Assembly: GCA_040766655.1 (NCBI GenBank)
Contig: JAXGQB010000008.1
Coordinates: 62,001 to 126,000, forward strand
DNA from: JALOOB01 sp040766655
Lineage (GTDB): Bacteria; Chloroflexota; Anaerolineae; CG2-30-64-16
Direction: 5' to 3'
Length of the DNA stretch: 64,000 nucleotides
The first letter of the stretch is position 1; each line of letters begins with the position of its first letter. A program made the translations under genes and the position numbers. Shown here in pieces: positions 6,747-14,418 of the stretch. Under the pieces are notes generated by a model. That model did not search any database and was not told where the DNA came from. It saw only the letters and a list, made by a program, of their open reading frames with translations.

Positions 6747-8954
6747 TCACATCCCGCCGTGCGCGCCGGGCATGGGCTGTCCCGGCTGCACCGGCCCGAT
6801 GCGGTAGGGGCGCATCATCTCGTTGTCCTCGTGTTCCACGATGTGGCAGTGCCATACGTACTGCCCGGGTGTGTTGAACTGCGCCCTGATCCGCGTCACC
6901 TGGGCGGGATACGCGATGACCGTGTCCTTGAAGCCCGTCTCCCACGGTTCGGGCGGGGTGACGTTGCCGTCGAGCTGGATCGGCTGGATGACGTTGCCAT
7001 CGTCGTCGAGGACCAGCCCTTCGCGGTTTACCACCTCGAAGACGAGCTCGTGCACGTGCATCGGGTGCGCGTCGCCGGTGGTGTTGTACATCTCCCAGAC
7101 CTCGGTCGCGCCGACGTCCGGGTTCTCCGTCACGGGCTCCATCCACGTCCGCTCCGTCCACACACCCTCCGGCGTCGAGCTATCGAGCAGGTCGGGGCCG
7201 ACGGTGCCGAGGAGCGCCTCGATGGGGCCCTCCACCATCTCACCATCGGCGTCGAAGCCCATTCCCATCATCTCGATGAGCGCCAGTTTCCGGGTGACGG
7301 TTTCAGGCGGCAGGGGCACGATGGCCGGCAGCTGCAAAATCGCGGGCGGCGTGGTCGGGTCGGCTGCCAGCGCGGGCACGACGTTGAACTGCAACACCTG
7401 GCCGGTCGTGGCGGAGTCAGCTGGTTCGAAGTCGATGCCCGGGATCCCGCCGCCGAACGGCTCGTCCGGTCCCAGGTTGCCGAGGACGTAGTTGCCCACC
7501 GGCACGTTGGTGAAGTCTACGATGACGTCTGCGCGCTCGGCCAGGCCGAGGAGCACCCGGTTGGCGTGGCCAGCCGTGATGTTGACCGGCGCAGCCAGGA
7601 AACCGCCTTCGTTGCCGATCTGCCACACCTCGACGCCCGGAATGTTGGTAAAGTCCAGGATGAGGAAGCGTGATTGGCAGCCGTTCAAGAAGCGGAAGCG
7701 ATAGCGCCGCTGCTCGACCGTCTGGAACGGCCAGGTGTTGCCGTTCACCATCATGGTGTTCCCGAAGAACTCGGGGTTCCAGATGGGCGAGAAATCGCCG
7801 TCAGGAATGTAGGCGCCCGCGAGCGCGTCGAAGAACTCGCGCGAGTCCGGATAGAATAGCGAGCCATCGTCGTTGAACGCGCGGTCCTGGACGACGATTG
7901 GGATCTCGTAGTACGTCTTGTTCGACGGGAACTTGTCGTTCTCCTTCGGCGCGGGCCCAGGCAGCACTGCAGGCAGGCCGGACCGGCTGTCGACAACTGC
8001 ATCATCTCCCGCCGGCCCGCCGCGGATCAGGAAGAAGCCGGCCGGGCCCGCGTAGACGTTCAGGCGCGTCATGCCGAGGGTGTGATCGTGATACCAGATG
8101 GTCGAGGCGCGTTGATTGTTTGGATACTGGAAGACGGCGCTGCCCGGCTCCCACCCCGTCGTCCCCGGCGCCAGGAGGCCCCTGGCCCGGGCTTTCTTTT
8201 TGAAGAAGTCGTACCAGGTGCCCTCGGTCGCATAGTCAGCCGGGATGTCGCCAGCAGCCGGCAGGTACCAGGCCTCCGCGTAGCCGTCGCTCTCGTCGCC
8301 GACGCCGACTGCGCCGTGCACGTGGGTGACGATCGGCACCGGTCCGGTGTAGGCGCCGGGGGTCTCTTCAAACGTGGGCCGCCTGTCGCGATGCATCGCA
8401 CCGCCGGGTGGGTTGGCCCAGTGCAGCGTCGGGTCCACGGGCAGCAGGTGGGGCAGGGCGTTGCCGTTCGCGTCCACCAGGTCGTTGATCCACTTGACCC
8501 GCACGGGGGTGTTCCACTTTGCCTCGATGGTCAGTGACGGCGCGTTATGCACCAGCAGGCCCCGCTTGCTCGCTGCCTTCACTGCGCCGTACCCCCAGAC
8601 GGTGGTCGGGGGCAGGCCTGCGGGCAGGATCTGCTGCGCGAACTGGCGGACCGAGATCTCGTAGTAATCGACGTTCTTGCCGCCCCTCTGCCTGATCCTG
8701 CCGGCCTTCGGCATGACTGGCGGGATGAGCAGCGGGGTGACGAACTTGGGCACGATCGCCGGGTCCAGCGTACCGCCGGGGAGCGCTGCCAGTATGTCCG
8801 AGTGGATCTCGGCCGTATACCTGCTGTTGTGTCGCCTCGGCCGCGGTGGCTTGTCCCCTTGGGCCGCGAGGCCGGTGCGACGTAAGGTGCCGGCGAGGAA
8901 CAACGCTGCCCCGGCCCCGAACGTAACCTTGATGAATTGACGTCGACTTGCCAT
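6747..8954 (-). CDS. Multicopper oxidase, CotA/bilirubin-oxidase-like, Tat-exported
   Basis: This 735-residue protein has three cupredoxin domains. The N-terminus ASRRQFIKVTFGAGAALFL is a twin-arginine signal, so a folded copper enzyme is exported. Copper ligands are visible in all four expected motifs: HVHGAVG, WYHDHTLG, HPMHVHELVF and WHCHIVEHEDNEM, the last giving the type-1 Cys-His-Met set and trinuclear-centre ligands. Such enzymes couple one-electron oxidation of phenols, bilirubin or metals to reduction of O2 to water. Start supported by GAGGAGG five bases upstream. It is transcribed alone; its natural substrate cannot be read from sequence. The presence of heme A synthase nearby also fits an aerobic lifestyle. 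Confidence 0.92.
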   Translation of the reverse strand: MASRRQFIKVTFGAGAALFLAGTLRRTGLAAQGDKPPRPRRHNSRYTAEIHSDILAALPGGTLDPAIVPKFVTPLLIPPVMPKAGRIRQRGGKNVDYYEISVRQFAQQILPAGLPPTTVWGYGAVKAASKRGLLVHNAPSLTIEAKWNTPVRVKWINDLVDANGNALPHLLPVDPTLHWANPPGGAMHRDRRPTFEETPGAYTGPVPIVTHVHGAVGVGDESDGYAEAWYLPAAGDIPADYATEGTWYDFFKKKARARGLLAPGTTGWEPGSAVFQYPNNQRASTIWYHDHTLGMTRLNVYAGPAGFFLIRGGPAGDDAVVDSRSGLPAVLPGPAPKENDKFPSNKTYYEIPIVVQDRAFNDDGSLFYPDSREFFDALAGAYIPDGDFSPIWNPEFFGNTMMVNGNTWPFQTVEQRRYRFRFLNGCQSRFLILDFTNIPGVEVWQIGNEGGFLAAPVNITAGHANRVLLGLAERADVIVDFTNVPVGNYVLGNLGPDEPFGGGIPGIDFEPADSATTGQVLQFNVVPALAADPTTPPAILQLPAIVPLPPETVTRKLALIEMMGMGFDADGEMVEGPIEALLGTVGPDLLDSSTPEGVWTERTWMEPVTENPDVGATEVWEMYNTTGDAHPMHVHELVFEVVNREGLVLDDDGNVIQPIQLDGNVTPPEPWETGFKDTVIAYPAQVTRIRAQFNTPGQYVWHCHIVEHEDNEMMRPYRIGPVQPGQPMPGAHGGM

Positions 8955-9063
8955 TGAGTCCTCCTCGGTCGAGCCGCGTTTGACCGCATCGTGTCAGCTG
9001 GCCACACGATCGTTCGATGATGATTGTATATTATTTGTGTAGTATTAGATCATAAGTAATGGG

Positions 9064-9108
9064 GCCTACTGTAGGCAAAGAAATAGGGGCACGGCTGCCG
9101 TGCCCCTA
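9064..9108. promoter_or_regulatory. Two perfect palindromes in the oxidase upstream region
   Basis: GCCTACTGTAGGC (9064-9076) is a perfect short palindrome, a possible operator. TAGGGGCACGGC-T-GCCGTGCCCCTA (9084-9108) is a perfect inverted repeat with 12-base arms sharing the TAGGGGC/GCCCCTA ends of the window's other repeats. The AT-rich stretch just below it (9015-9060) probably holds the oxidase promoter, but I cannot fix its boxes. Confidence 0.45.
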
Positions 9109-9148
9109 CGGTGGTGAAGTCTAGTTGTCCCATCAAGAACGGGGGATG

Positions 9149-9976
9149 CTATTTCGTCTTCCTGGATGTGGACGTCTTCGGCTTGGGCTTCGTACTGGAC
9201 GTCGTCTTTGGCTTCGGCTTCGCGGTTGGCTTCGGCTTGGGCTTTGTGCTGGACGTCGTCTTTCGCTTCGGCTTAGCAGTCGTCTTCGGCTTGGGCTTTG
9301 TACTGGAAGTCGACTTTGGCTTTGGCTTCGCGGTTGTCTTAGGCTTGGCGGAAGACTTCGGCTTAGGCTTGGATTTAGCCGTCGTCTTGGGCTTGGGTTT
9401 CGGCTTAGCAGTCGTCTTGGGCTTGGGCTTCGACGCGCTACTGGTGGTCTTCTTCTTCTTCGGTTTGGTCTTCGGCTTCTCCGCCGTCGTTCCCTTGCCG
9501 AGCGCCTTGAGGATGGCCATGATGGCTTCGAGCGCAGTCTTGGCGTCGAGCCCGGTGGCGCGCGTGAGTTGGTCGGGCAGGCCGGTCTCGGCCAGGTATT
9601 TGGGGCCGACGACCTTTCCGCTCAGCACGCGGCCGGCCAGGTCCGCGAGCGAGGCGCGCGGGGCATCGGCTGCGCCAGCGGCAGCCTTCTGCTGGCCGCC
9701 CTGCAGCAGCGCGCCGAGGAGCAGCGGCACGGCAGCCTGGATGACGGACTGGGATAGGCCGGTCTCCTTGGCCAGGCCGCCGACATTCAACCTGTCGCCC
9801 AGCAGGCCCATGAGGAGGCCGCCGAGATCCGCACCGCCCTCCTGCGCTGGGGCGGCCGGGGCGGAGGCCCCGGGTGTCCCCAGGAGGCCGCCCAGCATCC
9901 CGCTCAGGTCAATGCCTCGGGTCGCGTCCAGTTCTCCTGCCTGTTCACCGCCGGTCTTTTCCGTTGTATCCACCAT
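9149..9976 (-). CDS. DUF937/YidB-like protein with a long Lys/Pro/Thr-rich tail
   Basis: This 275-residue protein has two parts. Residues ~20-175 resemble DUF937-type proteins, with glycine/leucine-rich helices (DLSGMLGGLLG, GGLLMGLLGD, LLLGALLQGG). From ~175 to the end lies a very basic tail of about 100 residues built from KPKPKTTAKP- and KPKTTSSTKP-like units, similar in composition to histone H1 or mycobacterial-type basic tails. Such tails commonly bind DNA or RNA, which is inference here. The start is set at 9976 because GGAGGT lies just upstream; an earlier ATG at 10006 lacks a site. The repetitive tail shows homopurine strand bias and may vary in length between strains. Confidence 0.75.
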   Translation of the reverse strand: MVDTTEKTGGEQAGELDATRGIDLSGMLGGLLGTPGASAPAAPAQEGGADLGGLLMGLLGDRLNVGGLAKETGLSQSVIQAAVPLLLGALLQGGQQKAAAGAADAPRASLADLAGRVLSGKVVGPKYLAETGLPDQLTRATGLDAKTALEAIMAILKALGKGTTAEKPKTKPKKKKTTSSASKPKPKTTAKPKPKPKTTAKSKPKPKSSAKPKTTAKPKPKSTSSTKPKPKTTAKPKRKTTSSTKPKPKPTAKPKPKTTSSTKPKPKTSTSRKTK

Positions 9977-10097
9977 GACTGACCTCCACACGCTTCGATA
10001 AGACAATTCACGTTCAATGACTGTGGCGTACGCATCTTAGCACCAGGTTCGATCGCGGCCAAAGCCGCATCGCACGCTGAGTGGCTCCTTGCGGGTG

Positions 10098-10997
10098 CTA
10101 CTGCGGCCCAAACGCGGCCAGCACGGTCGTCGCGACGAGCGCGGCCCACAAGGCGACCGCAAGCACGACGTGCGTCACGAGCAGGAAAGCCGTGGCGCCG
10201 CCGGCCAGGATGGCTAGTCCCACCGCGATCTCGGCCGCAAGGAGCAGGCCGGCGATGCCCGCGCCGCGGCGTACTGCCCGCTGCCCGCCTGTGTCATGCC
10301 GGCTCCGGACGACGAGCAGAACGATGAGCAGGACAGCGATCGCCGCCAGTGCCAGCCGCGCCGGCTGGCCCCAGCCGGCGCGGTCGACCGGCACGATAGT
10401 CAGCATGGGCCACCCGACGCAGCGCGTGACGGAGCCGCTGCCGGCCACCAGCACCGCGCTCACGTAGACGGCCCACACCGCGGCGGTCGCGGCGAGGCTC
10501 AGGCGGGCCAGGGGCGCAGCGAGCGACGGCCGCGGGAGCCGGTCGGGGCTGTCGCGGAGCACGCGGGCCACCACCGCGGCCGTCACCACGAGCGCGCCGA
10601 CGATGAGCGCAGAGCCCAGGTCCACGGCCGCCCAGGGAGGCGTCAATCCGCGCAGCACCGTGAGCGCACCGAAGGTGATCACGGCGATCAGGAACGGGAT
10701 CACCAGCAGGAGCGGGCGCATCAGCCAGCGGATGCCGCGAGCGCGACGCCAGGTCACGAACGCGGCCGCGAGGATGAAGGGCGTCGTGAGCGCGGCGATC
10801 AGGCGGTGGGTGTACTCGATGATGGCGTTGATCTGCAGCGGTGGCACCGCGCGGCCGTAGCAGCCCGGCCAGTCGGGGCAGGCCTCGCCCGATTCGGTCG
10901 CGCAGACGATGCCGCCCATGGCGATCAGCAGGCAGGTGAGGATGCTGGCTGCCAGCACGAGCCGGGCATGGCCGTCCGATACGCGCGTCGTTTGCAT
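10098..10997 (-). CDS. ctaA: Heme A synthase (COX15/CtaA family)
   Basis: This 299-residue membrane protein has eight predicted hydrophobic segments. It oxidises the C8 methyl group of heme O to give heme A for aa3-type cytochrome oxidase. Visible marks are the first external loop with a cysteine pair (CATESGEACPDWPGC) and the EYTH motif with heme-ligand histidine directly after it; later histidine positions of the family are less clear. The start at 10997 (MQTTRVSDG) is preferred over a longer frame beginning at 11120, which would run through a repeat. No oxidase or heme O synthase gene is adjacent. It is transcribed alone on the minus strand. Confidence 0.85.
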   Translation of the reverse strand: MQTTRVSDGHARLVLAASILTCLLIAMGGIVCATESGEACPDWPGCYGRAVPPLQINAIIEYTHRLIAALTTPFILAAAFVTWRRARGIRWLMRPLLLVIPFLIAVITFGALTVLRGLTPPWAAVDLGSALIVGALVVTAAVVARVLRDSPDRLPRPSLAAPLARLSLAATAAVWAVYVSAVLVAGSGSVTRCVGWPMLTIVPVDRAGWGQPARLALAAIAVLLIVLLVVRSRHDTGGQRAVRRGAGIAGLLLAAEIAVGLAILAGGATAFLLVTHVVLAVALWAALVATTVLAAFGPQ

Positions 10998-11087
10998 GGT
11001 TACTGTGTCCTGGTGTGTGATGGTTGCTGGCTGGATGACTGCGCTATTGTACCCCATGTGGTGCCAAAGCGGTGATGTCGTCGCGTT

Positions 11088-11180
11088 CAGGTGCCCGGCA
11101 CCTTCGAAGGTGCCGGGCACCTAATGCGGCGAGCATGATGTGCGCCCTGGACGGGGGCCGACACCCAGGTCGGCCCCTAC
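11088..11180. repeat. AGGTGCCCGGCACCT palindrome plus a GTAGGGGC-type fragment
   Basis: At 11088-11122 AGGTGCCCGGCACCTT and AAGGTGCCGGGCACCT form a near-perfect inverted repeat; each arm is itself partly palindromic. Related copies lie at 29458-29534 and 37619-37653. At 11150-11180 a fragment ending GTCGGCCCCTAC matches the repeats at 6416-6724. Both lie between the heme A synthase and CitE-like genes. Confidence 0.75.
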
Positions 11181-12061
11181 AAAGTGCCGGTGATCTTGCC
11201 GGCCGCGCGGGCGCGGGCGAGCACGTGCTCTGCGGCGCGGACGAGCGGCATGTCGATCATCTTGCCGTCCAGCGCGAACGCGCCGCGGCCCTCGGCCTGA
11301 TGGTCGGCCATGGCCTGCATGACCCGCTGCGCGTGGCTGATCGCCGCGTCGGAGGGCGCGAACGCGTCCTGGACCGGCGCAATCTGGCTGGGATGGATAA
11401 CCTGCTTGCCCGCGTACCCCATCTGCGCGGCCCGGATCGACTCGCGGACCAGACCCTCGGTGTCCCCGTAGTCGATGTAGACCATGTCGATGGCCTGCAG
11501 CCCGAACGCGGCCGCGTGCATGACCACCGCGGAGCGCGCGTAGAACACCTCCCACGCGTCGGGCGTGCGCACCGCGCCCATGTCGCCGGCCAGGTCCTCC
11601 GCGCCGAAGATGAGCACCTGCAGCCGGGGATCCGCGCCCGCGATCTCCCGCAGGTTGACGATGCCGCGCGCGGTTTCGACCATGGCGATGAGGTGAATCG
11701 CGCCGGGGGGCCAGCCGTTGCGCTGCTCCGCGGCCGCGATCTCCTGGCTGGCCCAGCGAATCGTGTCTGCGCCGGCGACCTTGGGGATGACGATGCCGTC
11801 GGGACGGCCTGCGAGCGCGGCCTCCAGGTCCGCCGCTTCCAGGCCGGAGCCGGCCGGGTTGATGCGCGCCAGCCGCTCCGAGCGGCCGAAGTCCAGCTCG
11901 CGCAGCGCGGCCGGGATGGTGGCGCGGGCCGCGTCCTTCCGGCTGAGCGCGACGCCGTCCTCCATGTCGAGGCAGACACAGTCGACGTCGAGGGTCGTCG
12001 CCTTGGCGATCTTGCGGGTGTCGTCCCCCGGGACGTATAGGAAGGCTCGTCGTGCGCGCAT
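11177..12061 (-). CDS. HpcH/HpaI aldolase / citrate lyase beta-subunit family (CitE-like)
   Basis: This 294-residue TIM-barrel lyase belongs to the CitE/CLYBL/malyl-CoA lyase group, which cleaves or forms C-C bonds in beta-hydroxyacyl-CoA esters. Family marks are RRAFLYVPGDD at the N-terminus, CLDMEDGVA, IPKVAGADT, MVETARGIVNL (acidic Mg2+ ligand), FGAEDLAGDMG and MGYAGKQVIHPSQI. Sequence alone does not separate citramalyl-CoA lyase from malyl-CoA lyase or a stand-alone CitE. No citrate-lyase alpha or gamma genes are nearby, so a real citrate lyase subunit is unlikely. It stands alone on the minus strand and may or may not serve the amino-compound operon 2 kb downstream. Confidence 0.87.
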   Translation of the reverse strand: MRARRAFLYVPGDDTRKIAKATTLDVDCVCLDMEDGVALSRKDAARATIPAALRELDFGRSERLARINPAGSGLEAADLEAALAGRPDGIVIPKVAGADTIRWASQEIAAAEQRNGWPPGAIHLIAMVETARGIVNLREIAGADPRLQVLIFGAEDLAGDMGAVRTPDAWEVFYARSAVVMHAAAFGLQAIDMVYIDYGDTEGLVRESIRAAQMGYAGKQVIHPSQIAPVQDAFAPSDAAISHAQRVMQAMADHQAEGRGAFALDGKMIDMPLVRAAEHVLARARAAGKITGTL

Positions 12062-12339
12062 CGCAACTCCGGGACCATGGAGTGATTTGCTCCATTATCG
12101 CCGTGCGACCGCCCCTGTCAAACGGTTACCTGCGCGGCAGGAATGCATGATGCAACCGCAGTAGAAGGACGCTCCTTCGACTGCGCTCCCTTCGGTCGCT
12201 CCGCTCAGGACGCTCAATCTCGGCCACCGTCGGAACGCCCGACGCCGCGGCCCGGTTTCCCGGATCGCGCTCCCTGCCGTACAATGCCTTTGCGGGACTG
12301 TCACAACCTGGCGCGGCGGACCCGTAGGGGGAGACAGAC
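12062..12339. other. Intergenic region between divergent CitE-like and manA genes
   Basis: No gene is seen here. The middle holds a CTTCGACTGCGCTCCCTTCG-type low-complexity run with imperfect palindromes. A TACAAT box (12280-12285) without a convincing -35 may be the manA -10 element. GTAGGGGGAG at 12326-12335 serves as the manA ribosome site. Confidence 0.4.
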
Positions 12340-13335
12340 ATGACACGGAGAATCTATCCGCTGCTGTTCGAGCCGGTGCTGAAGGACTACCTTTGGGGCG
12401 GGCGGAACCTGGCGGCGCTGGGCCGGACCCTGCCGCCGGCCGGCGCGGTGGCCGAGAGCTGGGAGATTGCCGCGCACCCGGATGGCACGAGCGTGGTGTC
12501 GAACGGCCACTTCGCGGGCCGGCCTCTCACTGCGGTGCACGACGCGCTCGGCATCGACCTGATCGGCACGGCCAATGCCTGGGCCCAGGAACGCGGGAAG
12601 TTCCCGCTGCTGGTGAAGCTGATCGACGCGGAGCAGCCGCTCTCCATCCAGGTGCACCCGGACGACGAGTACGCGCTGGCGCACGAGGGCAACGAGCTGG
12701 GCAAGACCGAGATGTGGGTGGTCCTCCGCGCGCGGCCCGGCGCGCAGCTGATAGTGGGGCTGGCCGAGGGGTCGACGCGCGAGGACTTCCGCGAGGCCGT
12801 GCTGGCCGGGCGGCCCGAGCCGTTCCTGCACCGGGTCGCGGTGTCAGAGGGCGATCACGTCTGTGTGCCCGCGGGCACGCTGCACGCGATCATGGACGGC
12901 CTGCTCCTGGCCGAGATCCAGCAGAACTCGAACACGACCTATCGCGTGTTCGATTGGAACCGCGTCGGCGCGGATGGCCGGCCGCGGCCGCTGCACCTGG
13001 AGAAGGCGCTCGAGGTCATCAACTTCGGCGCGCCTGAGCCCGGCGTTTGCCCGGCCGAGCTCATCTCAGAGGAGGCCGGCTGCCGGCGCACCCTGTTGTG
13101 CCGCAACCGCTACTTCACGACGGAGCGCGTCGAGCTGGCGCCTGGCGCGAAATTCGACGGCCACTGCGACGGCACGTCGCTGGAGATCTGGGGCGTGGTC
13201 GACGGGAGTGCGACGGCCGCGGGCCTGCAACTCCATGCGGTGCAGTTCACCCTGCTGCCCGCGGTACTGGGCGGGTTCGCGGTGATCGCGGCAGGGCGCG
13301 CGACGCTGCTGCGCAGCTACGTGGAACGCGATTGA
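12340..13335 (+). CDS. manA: Mannose-6-phosphate isomerase, class I
   Basis: This 331-residue cupin-fold zinc enzyme interconverts mannose-6-phosphate and fructose-6-phosphate. Motifs are LKDYLWGGRNL and ESWEIAAHPDG near the N-terminus, the metal/substrate motif LIDAEQPLSIQVHPDDEYA, GKTEMWVVL, and the second cupin part VPAGTLHAIMDGLLLAEIQQNSNTTYRVFDW. Length fits the short bacterial form. It supplies mannose for glycan synthesis or lets the cell use mannose. It stands alone, with a repeat-rich 3' flank. Confidence 0.95.
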   Translation: MTRRIYPLLFEPVLKDYLWGGRNLAALGRTLPPAGAVAESWEIAAHPDGTSVVSNGHFAGRPLTAVHDALGIDLIGTANAWAQERGKFPLLVKLIDAEQPLSIQVHPDDEYALAHEGNELGKTEMWVVLRARPGAQLIVGLAEGSTREDFREAVLAGRPEPFLHRVAVSEGDHVCVPAGTLHAIMDGLLLAEIQQNSNTTYRVFDWNRVGADGRPRPLHLEKALEVINFGAPEPGVCPAELISEEAGCRRTLLCRNRYFTTERVELAPGAKFDGHCDGTSLEIWGVVDGSATAAGLQLHAVQFTLLPAVLGGFAVIAAGRATLLRSYVERD

Positions 13336-13441
13336 AGATTGAAAATTGAAGATTGGGGTAGGGGCGAGTGCGCCAGCCCCGTCAGGATCGCGGTCACGCG
13401 CCTCCGGGTCGGCCCGTGTCTGGACTCGGCGAACTCGCCCA
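13334..13441. repeat. GATTGAA heptad repeat followed by a diverged palindromic repeat
   Basis: Directly at the manA stop, GATTGAAGATTGAAAATTG is a short run of imperfect heptads like that at 60103-60155. Next, GTAGGGGCGAGTGCGCCAG...GGCGAACTCGCCCAC (13357-13441) is a diverged copy of the second palindrome of the RAYT-associated doublets. Confidence 0.6.
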
Positions 13442-13481
13442 CGCAACTCCGCCCCGATGAGCGTTCGCAGGATGGCGGAGA

Positions 13482-14156
13482 TCACTTCAGAGCGCGAATT
13501 TGCCAGGACGCGCCGTCGCCCTGCATGACGCGGTCGAGGATGGTGAGGCGGGACTCGGTGATCTCGTCGAGCATCGCCTGGCGCGCGGCTGCGACGTCGC
13601 GGGCGCGCAACGCGGCCACGATGCGGGCATGCGTCTCGGGCTGGCTGCTTCCGGCATGGCGCATGACCATGAAGCGGGCCAGACGATCGTGCAATCTGCC
13701 CAGCATCTCGGCCAGCTCCGCGTTACCGGATGCCTGCCCGAGCGTGTGGTGGAAGTGACGGTTCTCGTCCGTGTACCGGTCGTACGACTCGTCGTCATCG
13801 CCGGTGTACCCCGCGTGCACCCGGTCCAGCTCGTTCAACTGCTCGTCGGTGATGCGGAGCGCGGCACGCTCGATCGATGCCACCTCGAGGATCTCGCGCA
13901 GTTCGAGCATGTCGCGCAGCTCCTTGAGTGTGACGCTGGTGATGAAGTAACCCGAGCGCGGCTTGATGGACACCAGCCCTTCCTGCCCGAGCATCTGCAG
14001 CGCGTCGCGCACGGGGCTGATCCCGCTCCCGTAGAGCTGGCACAGCTCGTCCACGCTGAGCCGCTCGCCCGGGGCGCGGTGGCCCATGATGATGGCGCGG
14101 CGCAGCTGTTTGTACACGCGGTTGCGAGCCGTGGCCTCGATGTCCGTTGTTTCCAT
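13482..14156 (-). CDS. GntR-family transcriptional regulator, FCD (FadR-type) subgroup
   Basis: This 224-residue regulator has an N-terminal winged helix (RNRVYKQLRRAIIMG, ERLSVDELCQLYGSGISPVRDALQML, KPRSGYFI) and an alpha-helical FCD effector domain. The latter keeps metal/ligand-binding histidines in NRHFHHTLGQASGN and the ETHARIVAALRARD helix. FCD regulators usually respond to organic acids, amino acids or acyl-CoAs. It diverges from the binding protein that heads the Opp/MttB operon and is very likely its local regulator. Start supported by GAGGGAG just upstream. Confidence 0.92.
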   Translation of the reverse strand: METTDIEATARNRVYKQLRRAIIMGHRAPGERLSVDELCQLYGSGISPVRDALQMLGQEGLVSIKPRSGYFITSVTLKELRDMLELREILEVASIERAALRITDEQLNELDRVHAGYTGDDDESYDRYTDENRHFHHTLGQASGNAELAEMLGRLHDRLARFMVMRHAGSSQPETHARIVAALRARDVAAARQAMLDEITESRLTILDRVMQGDGASWQIRALK

Positions 14157-14243
14157 GCAACTCCCTCTGACCGGTCATTCCCACCAGTTCCGTCTGTAAC
14201 ATATCATGACCGCGCGAAGTTTGCCAAATTGACGATCAACCTA

Positions 14244-14300
14244 TTGACATTTGATACGACACGTGCTATAAGGTGATATGTCAGCATTAGAGACAGACAT
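14244..14300 (+). promoter_or_regulatory. Promoter and candidate GntR operator of the Opp/MttB operon
   Basis: TTGACA (14244-14249), a 17-base spacer and TATAAG (14267-14272) form the best promoter in the window. Just downstream, ATGTC (14278-14282) and GACAT (14296-14300) form an inverted repeat across the likely transcription start, a plausible site for repression by the divergent regulator. The ~120-base leader that follows ends in AAGGAGGGAAG before the ATG. Confidence 0.6.
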
Positions 14301-14418
14301 GTAAGCGCCGAGGCTTGCCAGTGTCGTTCCTCCTTACCCGTCTTCGTTCGATCGATCTGCAGGCTCGCCGCCCGAGTGCCGGTTCACCAATCTCCATCCA
14401 CTCAAGGAGGGAAGTTCC

